NCBI GenBank assembly: GCA_964007475.1
Contig: OZ023274.1
Location: forward strand, 50,735,678-50,799,677
Length of the DNA: 64,000 bases
Direction: 5' to 3'
Source: Hybos culiciformis
Lineage: Eukaryota > Arthropoda > Insecta > Diptera > Hybotidae
Shown one piece after another: positions 50,871 to 63,079 of this stretch. Made by a program: the position numbers and the translations under genes. A model generated the notes under the pieces. The model did not search any database. It was given only the letters and a program-made list of their open reading frames with translations, and was not told the DNA's origin. Each line of letters starts with the position of its first letter. Positions within the stretch are counted from its first letter, which is position 1.

Positions 50871-52869
50871 TATATAATCCTTGCCTACACAAATTTTTAA
50901 TGATGATTCTTTTTGTCAAATGAAAAAAAAAATTATTTCGGAATAATGTTTTTCTGTTCATTCTCTAAAAAATTATTCAATATAGATTTATTGAATTATT
51001 TTCAGGAAAATTTATTTTTTTTCTTCTTCATGCTTGATTGCTGCTAATATTCACATACAACAATTATTATACCAAAAAAGATTCTTTGGATGGTGCTAAA
51101 AAATAAATTTTGGTGCTGAATCGAATGATATTTATTATCTTTTAATGTACATAATTTTTTGAATCGTCCAACTTTTTTTTTTTTTTTTAATTGGAATTTC
51201 CTTTATTACTATGTAATTTCCAAAATCTATGTCCTATCCTTTGACTCATAATTTATTTATTATATATCTTAAAATTTATTATTTATTTTTATATAAAATG
51301 AAATTCCATCATAAAAAATAGTATAAAATACCTATATCATCTTAATAATCACTTTAACAAATATGTAAAAAAAAAAAAAAACAAAAGCTTCAAACTTGCG
51401 AAATTTATCAATCAAATGGGAATTTCAATATTTCAAAAATAAATATATATAAACACCAAATATATCGAATTTGTGCAATCATTTCTATTGGTACATAATT
51501 CCGATCTTTCGCAAGAGCAGAACTATTATAAAAAAAAAAAAAAAAAATTAATAAAAATAAATAAAACTTTTCGCACAAAATTTAGTTTTATTTTCATTGA
51601 AACGTAAAAGCTTGTCTGTGTGTAATTTTTTGTTTACACTTTTGAAAATATATAAAAACAAAAAAAGAGGAAAAAAACTGATTTCATATAGTTTATATGG
51701 ACAAAAAAAAAAAATAAAAGCTTGAAAAAATTATTATAAAATAAGTACAATTTTTATTTTTCGAAAATTCATTGAATTTTAAAAACAAAAAAAAAAAAAA
51801 AATACTTTAAAAACAGCAGTGTGTGATATTAAACGAATAATAAAATTTTTTGTTACTTACACAATATCTGTTTTTTTTTTTACACTCCAAATTGCAATTT
51901 TTACTTACAGAGAAAACATTAAATTTTCTATGTAGATATATTATAATATTTTTTTTTCTTCTAATACAATTAGATTTAGAAAAAAGCTTAGTTTAGCATA
52001 CACATGAAAAATTAAAATAATAATATAATAATCTATTCAACAGCAATAATAAAATCAATTTGACAATAAAAATAATACCTACAACAATATATGTTTACAG
52101 GAATTTGTACTAAAAAAAAAAAAAACGAAAACTGGAAGTAGGAAAATTTTTAGCTTTTGATATTAAATGAAAATTTAAAGATTGAATTCAAATTTTTGAA
52201 ACTTTATTCAAATCAATCAAATCGATTAATTAAAATTTTTTTTAATTAATATTTATTTTCAAACAAAAATTTGGTATACATTGATTTAATTAAAATTCTG
52301 ATTTAAAAATAAGTTTTTTTTAAATTTTTTGTTTTTTCGATATTCGACAAAAAATTCATTAAGCAATTTTAATCAAATTTTTAAGAGATTTTATGAAATA
52401 ACGATTAACCTAATTGTCTTGGTTCTATATAGCAATATGTGTTTTCATTTTTATTAGCAATTCTTATATTTTTATTTTGGGCTAGAAGTTTAACACAATA
52501 AATAAATTTTCATCATATCCAGAGGCTATTTGGATCTCATACTTTAACTATAAGTAATTCAAAGTTTGTTCTCAAATATATTATTTACACCTGATTTTTT
52601 GAAAAAAAAAAAAAAATTTGTCACAATAAATTACAATATTTTACGTTTAAATAATGAATTTCAAAAATATACATTATTTACAAAGTTTCACAAAAAAAAA
52701 AAAACGAAATTAAATTGCATATTTTTTGCAATAATTTTTTTTTTTTTTTAATAGTAGATACACTTAAAATTAAGCTTTATAATTATATTTCGGAAAAATC
52801 TATAACGTAATATTACGTTGCTTAAAAACAAAAAAAAAAAAAAAACTATGAAATTTAAAATAACAACAA

Positions 52870-52870
52870 A

Positions 52871-52907
<37 letters not shown>

Positions 52908-52908
52908 T
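52870..52908. repeat. (AAT)n microsatellite
   Basis: About thirteen uninterrupted AAT triplets flanked by A-rich sequence. Confidence 0.95.
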
Positions 52909-53240
52909 TCAAAACTTTTATGAATGTATGGATCAACCAGCATTTTATATTTTATTAAAACAATTTTCAAACCACTATGCTCCCCAATACCAAATATCAA
53001 AATAAAAAAAATAAACATATAAAAGACACAACTAAAATAATAATAAAAAAAAAAAAAAAGATATAATACACATAAAAACTATGTAATAATAACAATAACA
53101 ACAAAAAATAATATTAAATAATACATATAGCTACATGTTGCATTGATTACCAACCATACGTTAAGTAGGTCATGAATGTAGGAGACAGAGTTATCCGGAA
53201 TTGAGGAAGGAAGAAATGAGATAATATGCATCATACAAAA

Positions 53241-53276
53241 ATTATTATTATTATTATTATTTTTTTTTTTTTTTTT
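53241..53276. repeat. (ATT)n microsatellite followed by a 16-base T run
   Basis: Six to seven ATT triplets at 53241-53260 run straight into a homopolymer of T to 53276. Confidence 0.95.
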
Positions 53277-54513
53277 CAATTTAAGTATACTATATATATA
53301 TATGTATTATATTTATGTATGTACAACATATTGTACATATGTAATATATTTAAACAGCATAATAATATAAAACAGTGATATAATGGAATATAAAAAAAAA
53401 ATAAATAAAAAATAAAAAATCTTATATTTTTTACAAAACAAAAAATATATTGAGGTATCACACAAAATAAAAAAAAATTTAAAAATAAAATATTTAAAAA
53501 AAAAATAAAAATAAAAGAGTGAAAACGAAAATTTCGTAAATGCAGCAACATTATATATATATATTAAAAAAATGAAAACGAAAATTGTTGCCTTCTGGCG
53601 CATTTACAAATTATAAAATCTTAAAGAAGAAAAAAAAAAATGTATTATGTGTAATTTTAGGATAAATATTTCACATATATATAAAATTATAAGATAGGTT
53701 CATTTAAAAGTAAAAAAAAATATTGCAAATAAACAAATAAAGAGACGTCCTTTATATTACTTTACCAAGTAAGTTTAAGGCACCAACTTAAGTATATTGT
53801 GATTAAAACATGGGATTTTTTTTCGAAAACTTTCATTATATTAAGAGAATTTCATATATCGGCCTTAATTATTCTCAATTTCATTTTGTAATCATAATTT
53901 TGACTGCAAAGTTATAATTAAATAGTTAAATTTATGATTAAGACATGGCATTTCGTTAAAACTCAATGTAAAATTTTATTCGAAAACTTATATTTCAGAT
54001 TTCTTTCGAGTAAAAATAGAATTAAAAATATTCTATATACTTTTTACAATATGTACGAAAAATTGGAACTGCAATCAAGTATTAAAATTATCTATTTTCA
54101 TTATACTTGACTATATAATATCATTACCATTAAATACTGGTTTAATTATGAATCACTCTAGTAAAAATAAGTAAATATTCTTAATTTACATATATATTGC
54201 TACAGATTTCTTTAACAAAATAATTCCAAAAAAAAAAGTAATTCATTAAAATCATGATTTATTTCGAAAATAATGAAACGGAAACTTCATGTGAAAATTG
54301 ATTTATATTTAGCCTTTTGTAAAAATTTATATTATTATCCTTAATTAGCATTTAGCATAAAAAAAAAAACAGGATTTTTAGAAATATATAATTTTAAGAG
54401 TAAATGAAATTGAAAACTTGAAATTGTAATTGTTGGTACTTATTTAATGAATTGTTCTCCTTGAAGGAAAATTAAAATTACAGCAATTAAAGATCTATAA
54501 TGGAACAGTTTAA

Positions 54514-54600
54514 TTCTCGAAATGTAATTTTTTTATTTAAAACATTTTTAATAAAAAATGTTAACTCTCGAAATGTAATTTTTTTATTTAAAACATTTTT
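54514..54600. repeat. Tandem repeat, two copies at a 51-bp period
   Basis: TCTCGAAATGTAATTTTTTT plus ATTTAAAACATTTTT is present at 54515 and again, unchanged, at 54566. Confidence 0.9.
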
Positions 54601-55579
54601 GACTTATAAAAACGGATGTTAAATAAATGCCATTATTTATTGATAAAATTTTGGATAAAAAATCAAAGTTTTAAATAATAGAAGAGGACATAAATCTTAA
54701 TTTAGATATTTAATTAAATCGACAATTTATTTCCATAGATAACAACAATATTTCAGATTAGAGATCAGCCATACCAAAGGCAAAAACTTCCATTGACCAA
54801 TCCTTAGAACTTATTTGCCTTGGGTTTATAGGAAGTCTAGGGTCTGTAGATGTTTTGTTGCTTTTTTTGTAAACGTTATGAGTGCCTCCATTTACTTATA
54901 TTTCGAAAGATATATTGGTTCATTTCTGCTCTCAAATCATTTTATGGAATAATATTATTAACAATTTCGATGTGACTATAATCAAACTTCTACATAATAA
55001 GCTTCTCAGTGTTAAAATACCCAATTCAATATAATTTGTTGCATATTTTTAAAACTTGTTCAAATGTTTATCAAATTTAATGTAAATTTATGAAAAATGA
55101 GGCCTAAACTAAATTCAATGTTTTGATTATATATAATGACCCTGTAACATTAAAATTAATAATTTTATGAATTAATCACTTGCATTATTGTTCTTTTAAT
55201 TTTTTTTTTTTTTTTGCCTTTTTGCAATTATAATTTAAAATATTTTTTGTAATTATATATAAAGAATATTTTTCATAACACTAGTGAGCTAATTAATTTT
55301 ATTAAATTTACAAGTAAAAAAAGATAATTTATATTTTATAAATAAGAATAATAATATATTGTTGTAAGCATTTAACAAAATTTTAGTAAATTAAATTACT
55401 TTTCAATTAATTTTATGGGCCCAACAGATTGATTAAATAATGTTTCGTATAGTCGATAATTTACCACGGGCAAATAAATTTGGTTATATAATATCATCGT
55501 ATAATAATCTCTGGTAGATGAAATGTCCACAATTCATGGTAGATAAACAAAAATTCTTAGCTCAGTAGCGAAGCCATTT

Positions 55580-55755
55580 ACACTAAGAATGCAAAATTTC
55601 ATTTACCCTTCATTTCACATCATACTTTTTTTTTCCGAAAAAAGGTATCGAGTTTTATTTATCAAAACTCTATATAACTTGTGAAATAATTTGAGTTTTT
55701 TTTTAAATGAGATGCGAAATGAAGGGAAAATGTAACTTTTTGCCTCTTCTTAGTA
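55580..55755. repeat. Imperfect foldback (MITE-like) element
   Basis: The left arm 55580-55624 (CACTAAGAATGC...CCCTTCATTTCACATCAT) pairs imperfectly with the right arm 55707-55755 (ATGAGATGCGAAATGAAGGG...TTCTTAGTAC). The best block is about 26 bp with a few mismatches, with a spacer of roughly 80 bp. No clear target duplication was seen. Confidence 0.55.
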
Positions 55756-58440
55756 CACCCATGTTTGTCGGACTGTATAAAATCTGTTTTACGTCTTCAA
55801 AGTTATATTAGACTCATAAGTCTGATTTTAAGACAATTTTGACGCAATCTATTAATAATTTACACAAATAGATTATCAAGAGTGATTTTTGGTTTTTTCT
55901 TTTTATTCATTTTAGGAGTCTTGATAATCTTGAAGGACTTGTTTAAATAAAAAAAAATAAATTTTATACCTATTACAAAATAATTTAACAACAACTGATT
56001 ACAAAATTCATGATTATTACATTTTAAGTTTTTCCAAAGCTTTTTTTTTTTTTATTTTTTTAAATAAATAATGAAATCAACTATAGACATACAGTTTAAC
56101 AAACGAAAAAAAAAAAAATTATAATAATTATGTTTTAATTACCAAAAATTAATAAAATATTATGGGATTTATTTTTTTTGAAGAAAAAAAAACCAGATTC
56201 TTAATTAAATTAATAGTTTTAAAGTTTTTAAAATATTTTTGCATTTCACAATATTGAAAAAAAAAAAAAAATACAAAAATTTAGTTATAATGTATACCGA
56301 AAAACCCACTCAATTAATTATTCAGATTTTATTTTTTTTACCTAAGAAAATATATGTTTATACTTTAAGTACTTTTTTTTTTTTTTGGTCTATGTAAAGA
56401 ATAAAATTATTTCATTTTAATATAATATAAAAAAAAAACATGAATATATTCTTTGCTTATACCAAAAAAAAAAAAAAAACATAATAAAACATAAAATTGA
56501 AGCAACATACAAAAGGAAAAAAAATAAAAAATAAGTAGAAAAAATCAAAAACAAGATTCACTTTCATTTAAAACTTGTTTTCACTTTATATTAAAATTTT
56601 TTATTTTTTATTTTTCTGTTGTTATTATGTGTGTCTTCTTTACACTGCGTGTTGTATATATACTCTTAAAGTTTTTTTTTTATTATTATTATGCTTTATT
56701 TTGCATGATTTTATAATAAAAAGCATTAAAATTTAGGACACTTATATAACTTTTTTTTTTCGTTCAAAAATATATTATTTATTTGCAAATGCAAAAATAT
56801 ACGTTTTTTTTTTAACTATACATATTTTTATTTTTGACATAGTCTCTAAATTGAATATTTTTATTTATTTATTTTTTCTTAATATAATATTAAATGTTAT
56901 CCTACAGTTAATATACAATAATATGCTGCATTTGATTTTGAACATTAATCCGATCATCTCTATATAATAGCTATTAATAACGTATAATCTTCTAGTAATG
57001 TGCAAGCTCTTTGTAATATTAATTAACTATAAACATCAAATTAAGATTTAAAATCCTATTCTGCGCCTTTAATAATTATTTTTTATTATAGTACAGTGAA
57101 TACCTGATCACGAATATAGGCCTAGTTGTTTGTGATATTTATTCGAAACTATTATTCTCAAATTCGATAATATCCATTTCCAATCTTCCCGAAAAACTAT
57201 AAATTCTTAAAAATTATAATTATTTTGCAATGTGAACTTAATATATACTAATAAATATGTAATAAAATGCATTATAAAGATTAAATGTAACAACAAAATG
57301 AAAAAAAAAAAGAATTTATAAATAATGATGCCTGCAATATAATAAAAGGATGGATATAAAAAAAAAGTTATTAAAAAATAACTTGAATAATGGCTTTTGA
57401 ATTCATATAGAATTCGGTATTCATATATTACAATAGTGAATAATGTGATTTGCAAATGATTTGCTTTACATGAAATCAATACAACTACAATTTGCAAATA
57501 TATTTGTTTACGGGTGGGCTGTCTAGATAATATTACAAAATTTTATGATGTTCATAATCTTTCAAATGTACAGTCGTCTATTAACAATGTCATCAGCTTT
57601 AATATAGCTAAATATTTTATCCAAAATGCATCTGCCAAGAATCGATTCAAGTGTAATGAAGCGTATTTCAGAAATTACGCATTTACATTAATACCTGTAA
57701 TATAAAATTTACCCTTAAACCTCTATACTTAACTATTAACTATATTGTATATAGTTTTGTACATGATGCGCAATTCTAATTTAATAATTATTTATTTTTC
57801 GTTGTTGTAGCGGAAAATATTAAAAATAATAATAAATAATATATTTTTATAAAACATAATGTTTTATATTTATTTATGTGTATATTTATAATTTTTTTTT
57901 TTAATAAAAATATACACTTTTAATTACTATCTTGACGACCTAATTTCATTTTTTTTTTGCATACTCGTACATATGTATATTTAATGTATGGAAAATTATG
58001 TGTATTATAAGTTATAAGAACCCAGAATGGGAATAGAAAATTTATACATTCAGAATTTATAAGTATTAATTTCGAATAGATATCATCAACTAGCATATTG
58101 TTATTAATATAATAATGAATAAAATATCTTTTTTTTTCTTCTAATATTAAAGTGTATAAAATTATATGCTAATTTATGTTTATGTTATGTAGAAAATATT
58201 AGCGATTTTACAATATTAAAATTTATTCAATAATTATAGGAAAAAAAAAAATATGAATATTATGTCGAGTTAAGTGACTAAAATTCACTCAATAAACCAG
58301 TGTTGAAAAAAATATGTGAAAGTATTACACATCATATGTCTGAATATTTTCCCGAAGCTAATAAAGGTTTGAATTTCGACTATAAAATAAATGTCATTTC
58401 AAAGTATCTATTAGTTGGGATTACGATATCTTAGAACTTT

Positions 58441-58606
58441 TTTCGAACACAGAATCAAGTATAGAAATTACAAGGAAGAATACAAGAGTAATCCATTCTG
58501 AGTTTAGAAGCGGAATAGTGTTTTCGAACATAGATTTTGGGAGCCAACTATACAAACTACATGGAAGTATAGAAGCATAAAAGAATCCATTCTGAGTTTA
58601 GAAGTG
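58441..58606. repeat. Imperfect tandem duplication, 94-bp period
   Basis: AATCCATTCTGAGTTTAGAA occurs at 58490 and 58584, with related sequence before each (TTCGAACA, AAGTATAGAA). The unit is diverged, and no coding frame runs through it. Confidence 0.7.
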
Positions 58607-59094
58607 GTGTTTGTGTTGTTCTTTAATGAGAAAGGGATGGAAAGTGAAATAAATTATGTTGGACGGCACATAATACTTTTAGAGAAAAATAAAATTTTCT
58701 CATCATTTTACTTTTCACCTAATGGAAAGCCTATGGTTAAATCAAGATGTTTTATAATATTTCATTTGTTATCTGAAATCGATAAATCTTTTATATCTTT
58801 TAAATGTGATGTAATGTTATTAAATAAGTAAATTTTATTCACATATTTTGTATATTTCTTTCATACTGTTTATAAAATTAAAATTTGATAATCATGATTA
58901 TGATATGGATGGATATTTTTTCGAATTAAACTTCAATTTTATTAGAAATTCATTATATGTTACATAGTATATCAAACCGAAAATTTAATTAAGGCAGGGT
59001 TGCCAACTCTTGACCGAGGAAAAACTGGAGAGTTGAAAAAACAAAAAATGTAGATAGAAAAATAGAAAAATTAATAAATTTATAAATTACATTT

Positions 59095-59551
59095 GTGCTT
59101 CACCCTTAAAAAAATTTAAGAATTTCAAATTCTGAATTTCAAATTCCTAATGTATTTTGTTAGTGTGATTTAATGTCAAAAAAAAGTTTCGCACGAAAAC
59201 TTTTTTTTGACATTAAATCACACTAACAAAATACATTACTTTTTTTCACTTTTTTTCATAAATTTCAAATATTAATGACAAAGCTGCCAGAGTAGGATTT
59301 TCTTTAGAGGATTTTATTACATCTGGGCAAAAATTATGAACAAAAAATTATTGTACAATAAAAATCAATTAGAATGACAGAACTTGAATTTCAAAAATTT
59401 TTTTATTGTGTGAATTTCAAATACACGCCTCAGCCAGAGCGTGTATTTGAGATTCACAACAACAAAAAAAATTTGAATTTTACACAACAAAATACATTAG
59501 GAATTTGAAATTCAAAATTTGAAATTCTTAAACTTTTTAAGGGTGAAGCAC
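59095..59551. mobile_element. Foldback/MITE-like element with ~65-bp terminal inverted repeats and nested hairpins
   Basis: The left end GTGCTTCACCCTTAAAAA (59095 on) and the right end (to 59551: TTTTTAAGGGTGAAGCAC) are inverted copies that extend inward about 65 bp to TGTATTTTGTT / AACAAAATACA. Inside are two further palindromes, at 59149-59237 and about 59410-59460. No ORF is present and no convincing target-site duplication is seen, so the exact ends and class are open. Confidence 0.75.
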
Positions 59552-60248
59552 AATTATTATTAACATAAACAAACGAAACATAAAATAAACCGCATATACA
59601 AAAATAATTCAAATTAGAATAAAACTTTATAAAAAGTAATATAAAATAAATACAATTATTGAAATTAGAAAAAAATTAGTTAATTAATGGGATCAATTAT
59701 TTCTTAAAGGTATTAATAACTTTGTTTTGGAACAAATGATACTATAGCTAAATGAATAACAAAGTAAAATGACATCTACTGGTGAATGGCTTTTGTGAAT
59801 TTCTTTTTTACTTTAAAGTTATTAATTTTGAAAAAAACTGGTAAAATTTTAAAAAACCTGGAGACTGGAGTTTTAGTTGAAAAACTGGAAACTCCAGGGT
59901 AAAACACCCCAGTTGGCATCCCTGAATTAAGGGAACCATAATTCATAATCAAATATAAATGAAAATATTTAACATATAGATTGGTAGGTGTGTTTTCAAG
60001 CGCTCTTTAATTATTATCAAGCAGAGAGAAATCCAGGCTTGTAATTAATAAAAAAATATTTAATAAAAATATTTAAATTTTAATGTTTCATACAATTTTA
60101 AATAATTTTGCCATTATAGAGAATTCAGCCAGATATAAAATCAGAGTAGATGATCGCGATCGAAACAAGCTTTCTAATATCTTACTAGAACATTTTTATT
60201 TTATTTTTTCAAATGTGTTGTTGTTGTTAGGCCTTTACTATGCTTCGC

Positions 60249-60300
60249 GTTTCAACAATAACATAAGTATTTTATCGAGTTTCAACAATAACATAAGTAT
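60249..60300. repeat. Tandem repeat, two copies at a 30-bp period
   Basis: GTTTCAACAATAACATAAGT is found at 60249 and 60279. Confidence 0.9.
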
Positions 60301-61227
60301 ACTTTTAAATAAATGTTTTATCGACACACATACACATCATTTATTTTTAATTATTTTTCTAATCAAATTTTTGTTTATCTAATTATAATAATCCCGATAT
60401 AATTTTATTCAGAAACTTCATAATATTGTAAATTTACATTATCTGTACTTGAATTACAAGTACTACTCATTATGTGTTATTATTATTGTATATAAAATAT
60501 ATGAAAATATATAAATAGCATATAAAACAAATTTTATAGTTATTTTTATACATAAATAAATATGTATACGTATACATAAATAATAAAAAAAAAAAAATCA
60601 ATAACCTTAATTTCGATTCAAATTAATCTAAAAATATTAAAATATTTCGTCATCTTACATTGACCTACATTCATCATTTTCATGTAAAGGTAGAGTGAGT
60701 ATATGCGAATGAATACTAAAAGATTAAAATTTTATTTTTCGCCTCTACATTTTAATATTAATTAAATCATTTTAAAAAAAAAAATATATGTATGTACAAC
60801 ATAATGAAAAACTTTTTTTTTTAATGTACTTGAGCCTATTTTAACTTTAAATATATATACATTTTTTTTTGTTGAAGTGGTTAAACCTCTTTTAGAAATA
60901 AAATGCAAACTAAGTTTTAAAACAAAAACCTAGTTGGTTAAGACAAATGGTTATGTACATTTTTCCTTCGACAGTGTGACAGATATTTGAAATATCCAAA
61001 TTTTGGTCAAAAAAGTTATACTCATTTTTGCTGAAAAATACTTTCTCAAAAGGGCAAATTTTCTTATACTAAAATTTCGATTAAAAATTAACTTTATTTT
61101 TAAAACTGGAACATGAATGAAGTATTAGCTTTTCTGTCAAATATTTAAAATAAAAAAAAACATCAAATATAGGATGCTCGTGCCTACAGTCAGTGTTGCT
61201 TTTCGTACGTCACAAACACATTACTTG

Positions 61228-61275
61228 ATCACTAGGTTAAACACATACTTCATCACTAGGTTAAACACATACTTC
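61228..61275. repeat. Tandem repeat, two perfect 24-bp copies
   Basis: The unit ATCACTAGGTTAAACACATA plus CTTC fills 61228-61251 and 61252-61275 without change. Confidence 0.92.
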
Positions 61276-63022
61276 ATATTTTTTAATTAGCTATAAGTAC
61301 TTAATTTTTTGCAGAGGTAGAATTCTAGGAATATGAACTTTATGTTAATTTTTGAATAAGAATTTTTTTTATTAATTTTTTTTAACTTTGAAAATTGAAT
61401 GCTTTTTTCTACACAGAGATAAAATTAGAAACATACTTGTAGTGATATTGACTCATTATGAATACGTCAGTATTCAACTATTTACTTGGATCAATATGGA
61501 TCTGGAATTTTTTTATTTTTAAGTAATTCAAATAAATATTTGGATTAGTTTTATTTAAGTAGCATTTCAGGTCTATTAATTTTTTTTATAATCTTAAAAA
61601 AAAATACTTTTTTCTCTCTCAATAATATTTAAAATAAATATATTAAAAATGTGTGAAATTTGACAATAAATATGGTTATTATAATTACTACACACAGTCT
61701 AGTCTACTCTAACACTTGAACATTTCGAACATCATACCATGTTCGAAGGAACGTCTGTCGCTAAAAATAACTATGAAGTGCTCTCTGAAAATAAGTTTAA
61801 AATTATAAAAAATTAAACCTTATTAACAATCAAATTATTCATTCATTTATCCATCAACAATCAATGAAATAAATCAATTTACCGCGAATTAGTGATTGCA
61901 AAAATTAATTTCATCAAAAATTTGAAAAAAAAAAATTATGGGGTCAAGGTTATGGCAAAGTGCCTAAATAACTTTTTAAAAAAAATTTTAAAAATTAAAT
62001 ATTTTTTAAAAGATTTTTTTTTTCAATATTTCTTTTAATTCATTTTACTTTTAATACTCTTTTTCTACTTTAATTATCATGATTTATTATTTTTTAACAC
62101 TTAAACAAAAAAAAAATAATATGTATAGAAAACACAAAAATTGCGATTATTATGTGATTCGGTACCTTGACCTAAATTTATTTATTTTTTTTTTTTAATT
62201 TAATGGAGCAATCACCTATTACTAAATAAATATAAGTATGTACGTACAATAATATAAAGATGAATTATTGTATGCTTAGTGATAATTAAATAAAAATAAT
62301 TTACAAAAAATAGTAAGTTTCCCATACTAATCATGGTTTCAAGAAAAAGATCATTTATAATATCTTGAAGCAACACAAAATAAGGTATAATTACAATTAT
62401 TATTATTTTGAGAAAATATCGCATCGATTAGTAAATTAATTTAGTTTAATTTTTAAATACAAGCGATTCTCACACACAATAAAATCTAAAGTAAAGATTG
62501 AGGTTTGAAACAAAAAGGATATTGGGGAAAAAAATACTAAAAAATTTTGGATAGAAGAGACTTGTAATTAATTTCTAAATAATTTTATTCAGATTTGAGG
62601 ACATGAATAACATGAATAACATAATGTTTTTATTATATAATGTTTTTATTATGTTCTACGATTCCGAAAGCCTCAACCGCCCAAGAATCTCAAAATTTTA
62701 ATATATATAAATGTGCATAGCAGATAGGTTGAATTAGACTGTAAACAAATTTCAATAAAAATGGATGTATGGATAGGATCGATTGTAGAAATATTTAAAA
62801 ACCAAATTTTGATCGAAAGTATTTCAAATCGAAAACGATCTCCGTACTTTAACTAAAAATAGCAACTAAAAATAGTTTAAAGCCTCTTTCAGAGAGAATA
62901 CTGTATCAGAGATACTAATTGCGGAATACTGTATACGGCGTATTATGTAAGCAAGATACTGATACTATATACGGTTTACTATGTTATGTGACATAATAAT
63001 ATCATATATTTTAATAAATAAT

Positions 63023-63079
63023 AATTCAGTATCTCGGTGAAAGAAATACAAGACTGTATACTGTACCCGATACTGAATT
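63023..63079. repeat. Inverted repeat AATTCAGTATC / GATACTGAATT
   Basis: A perfect 11-bp inverted pair at 63023-63033 and 63069-63079 lies within a stretch (62890-63140) where ATACTGTAT, GTATACTGTA and AGTATCTCG motifs recur. Perhaps a repeat remnant. Confidence 0.5.

Noticed and set aside
57514..57705. 63-codon ORF
   Set aside because: Short, no motif, neighbouring sequence is low-complexity; consistent with chance.
58604..58831. 75-codon ORF with mixed composition
   Set aside because: Starts inside a diverged tandem repeat, lacks any recognisable motif, and no splice partner was found.
46408..62180. GTCAAGG-type half-sites (about 46409, 61945, 62166) as HR39 autoregulation sites
   Set aside because: None fits the full YCAAGGYCR consensus, and the short motif is expected several times by chance in 20 kb.
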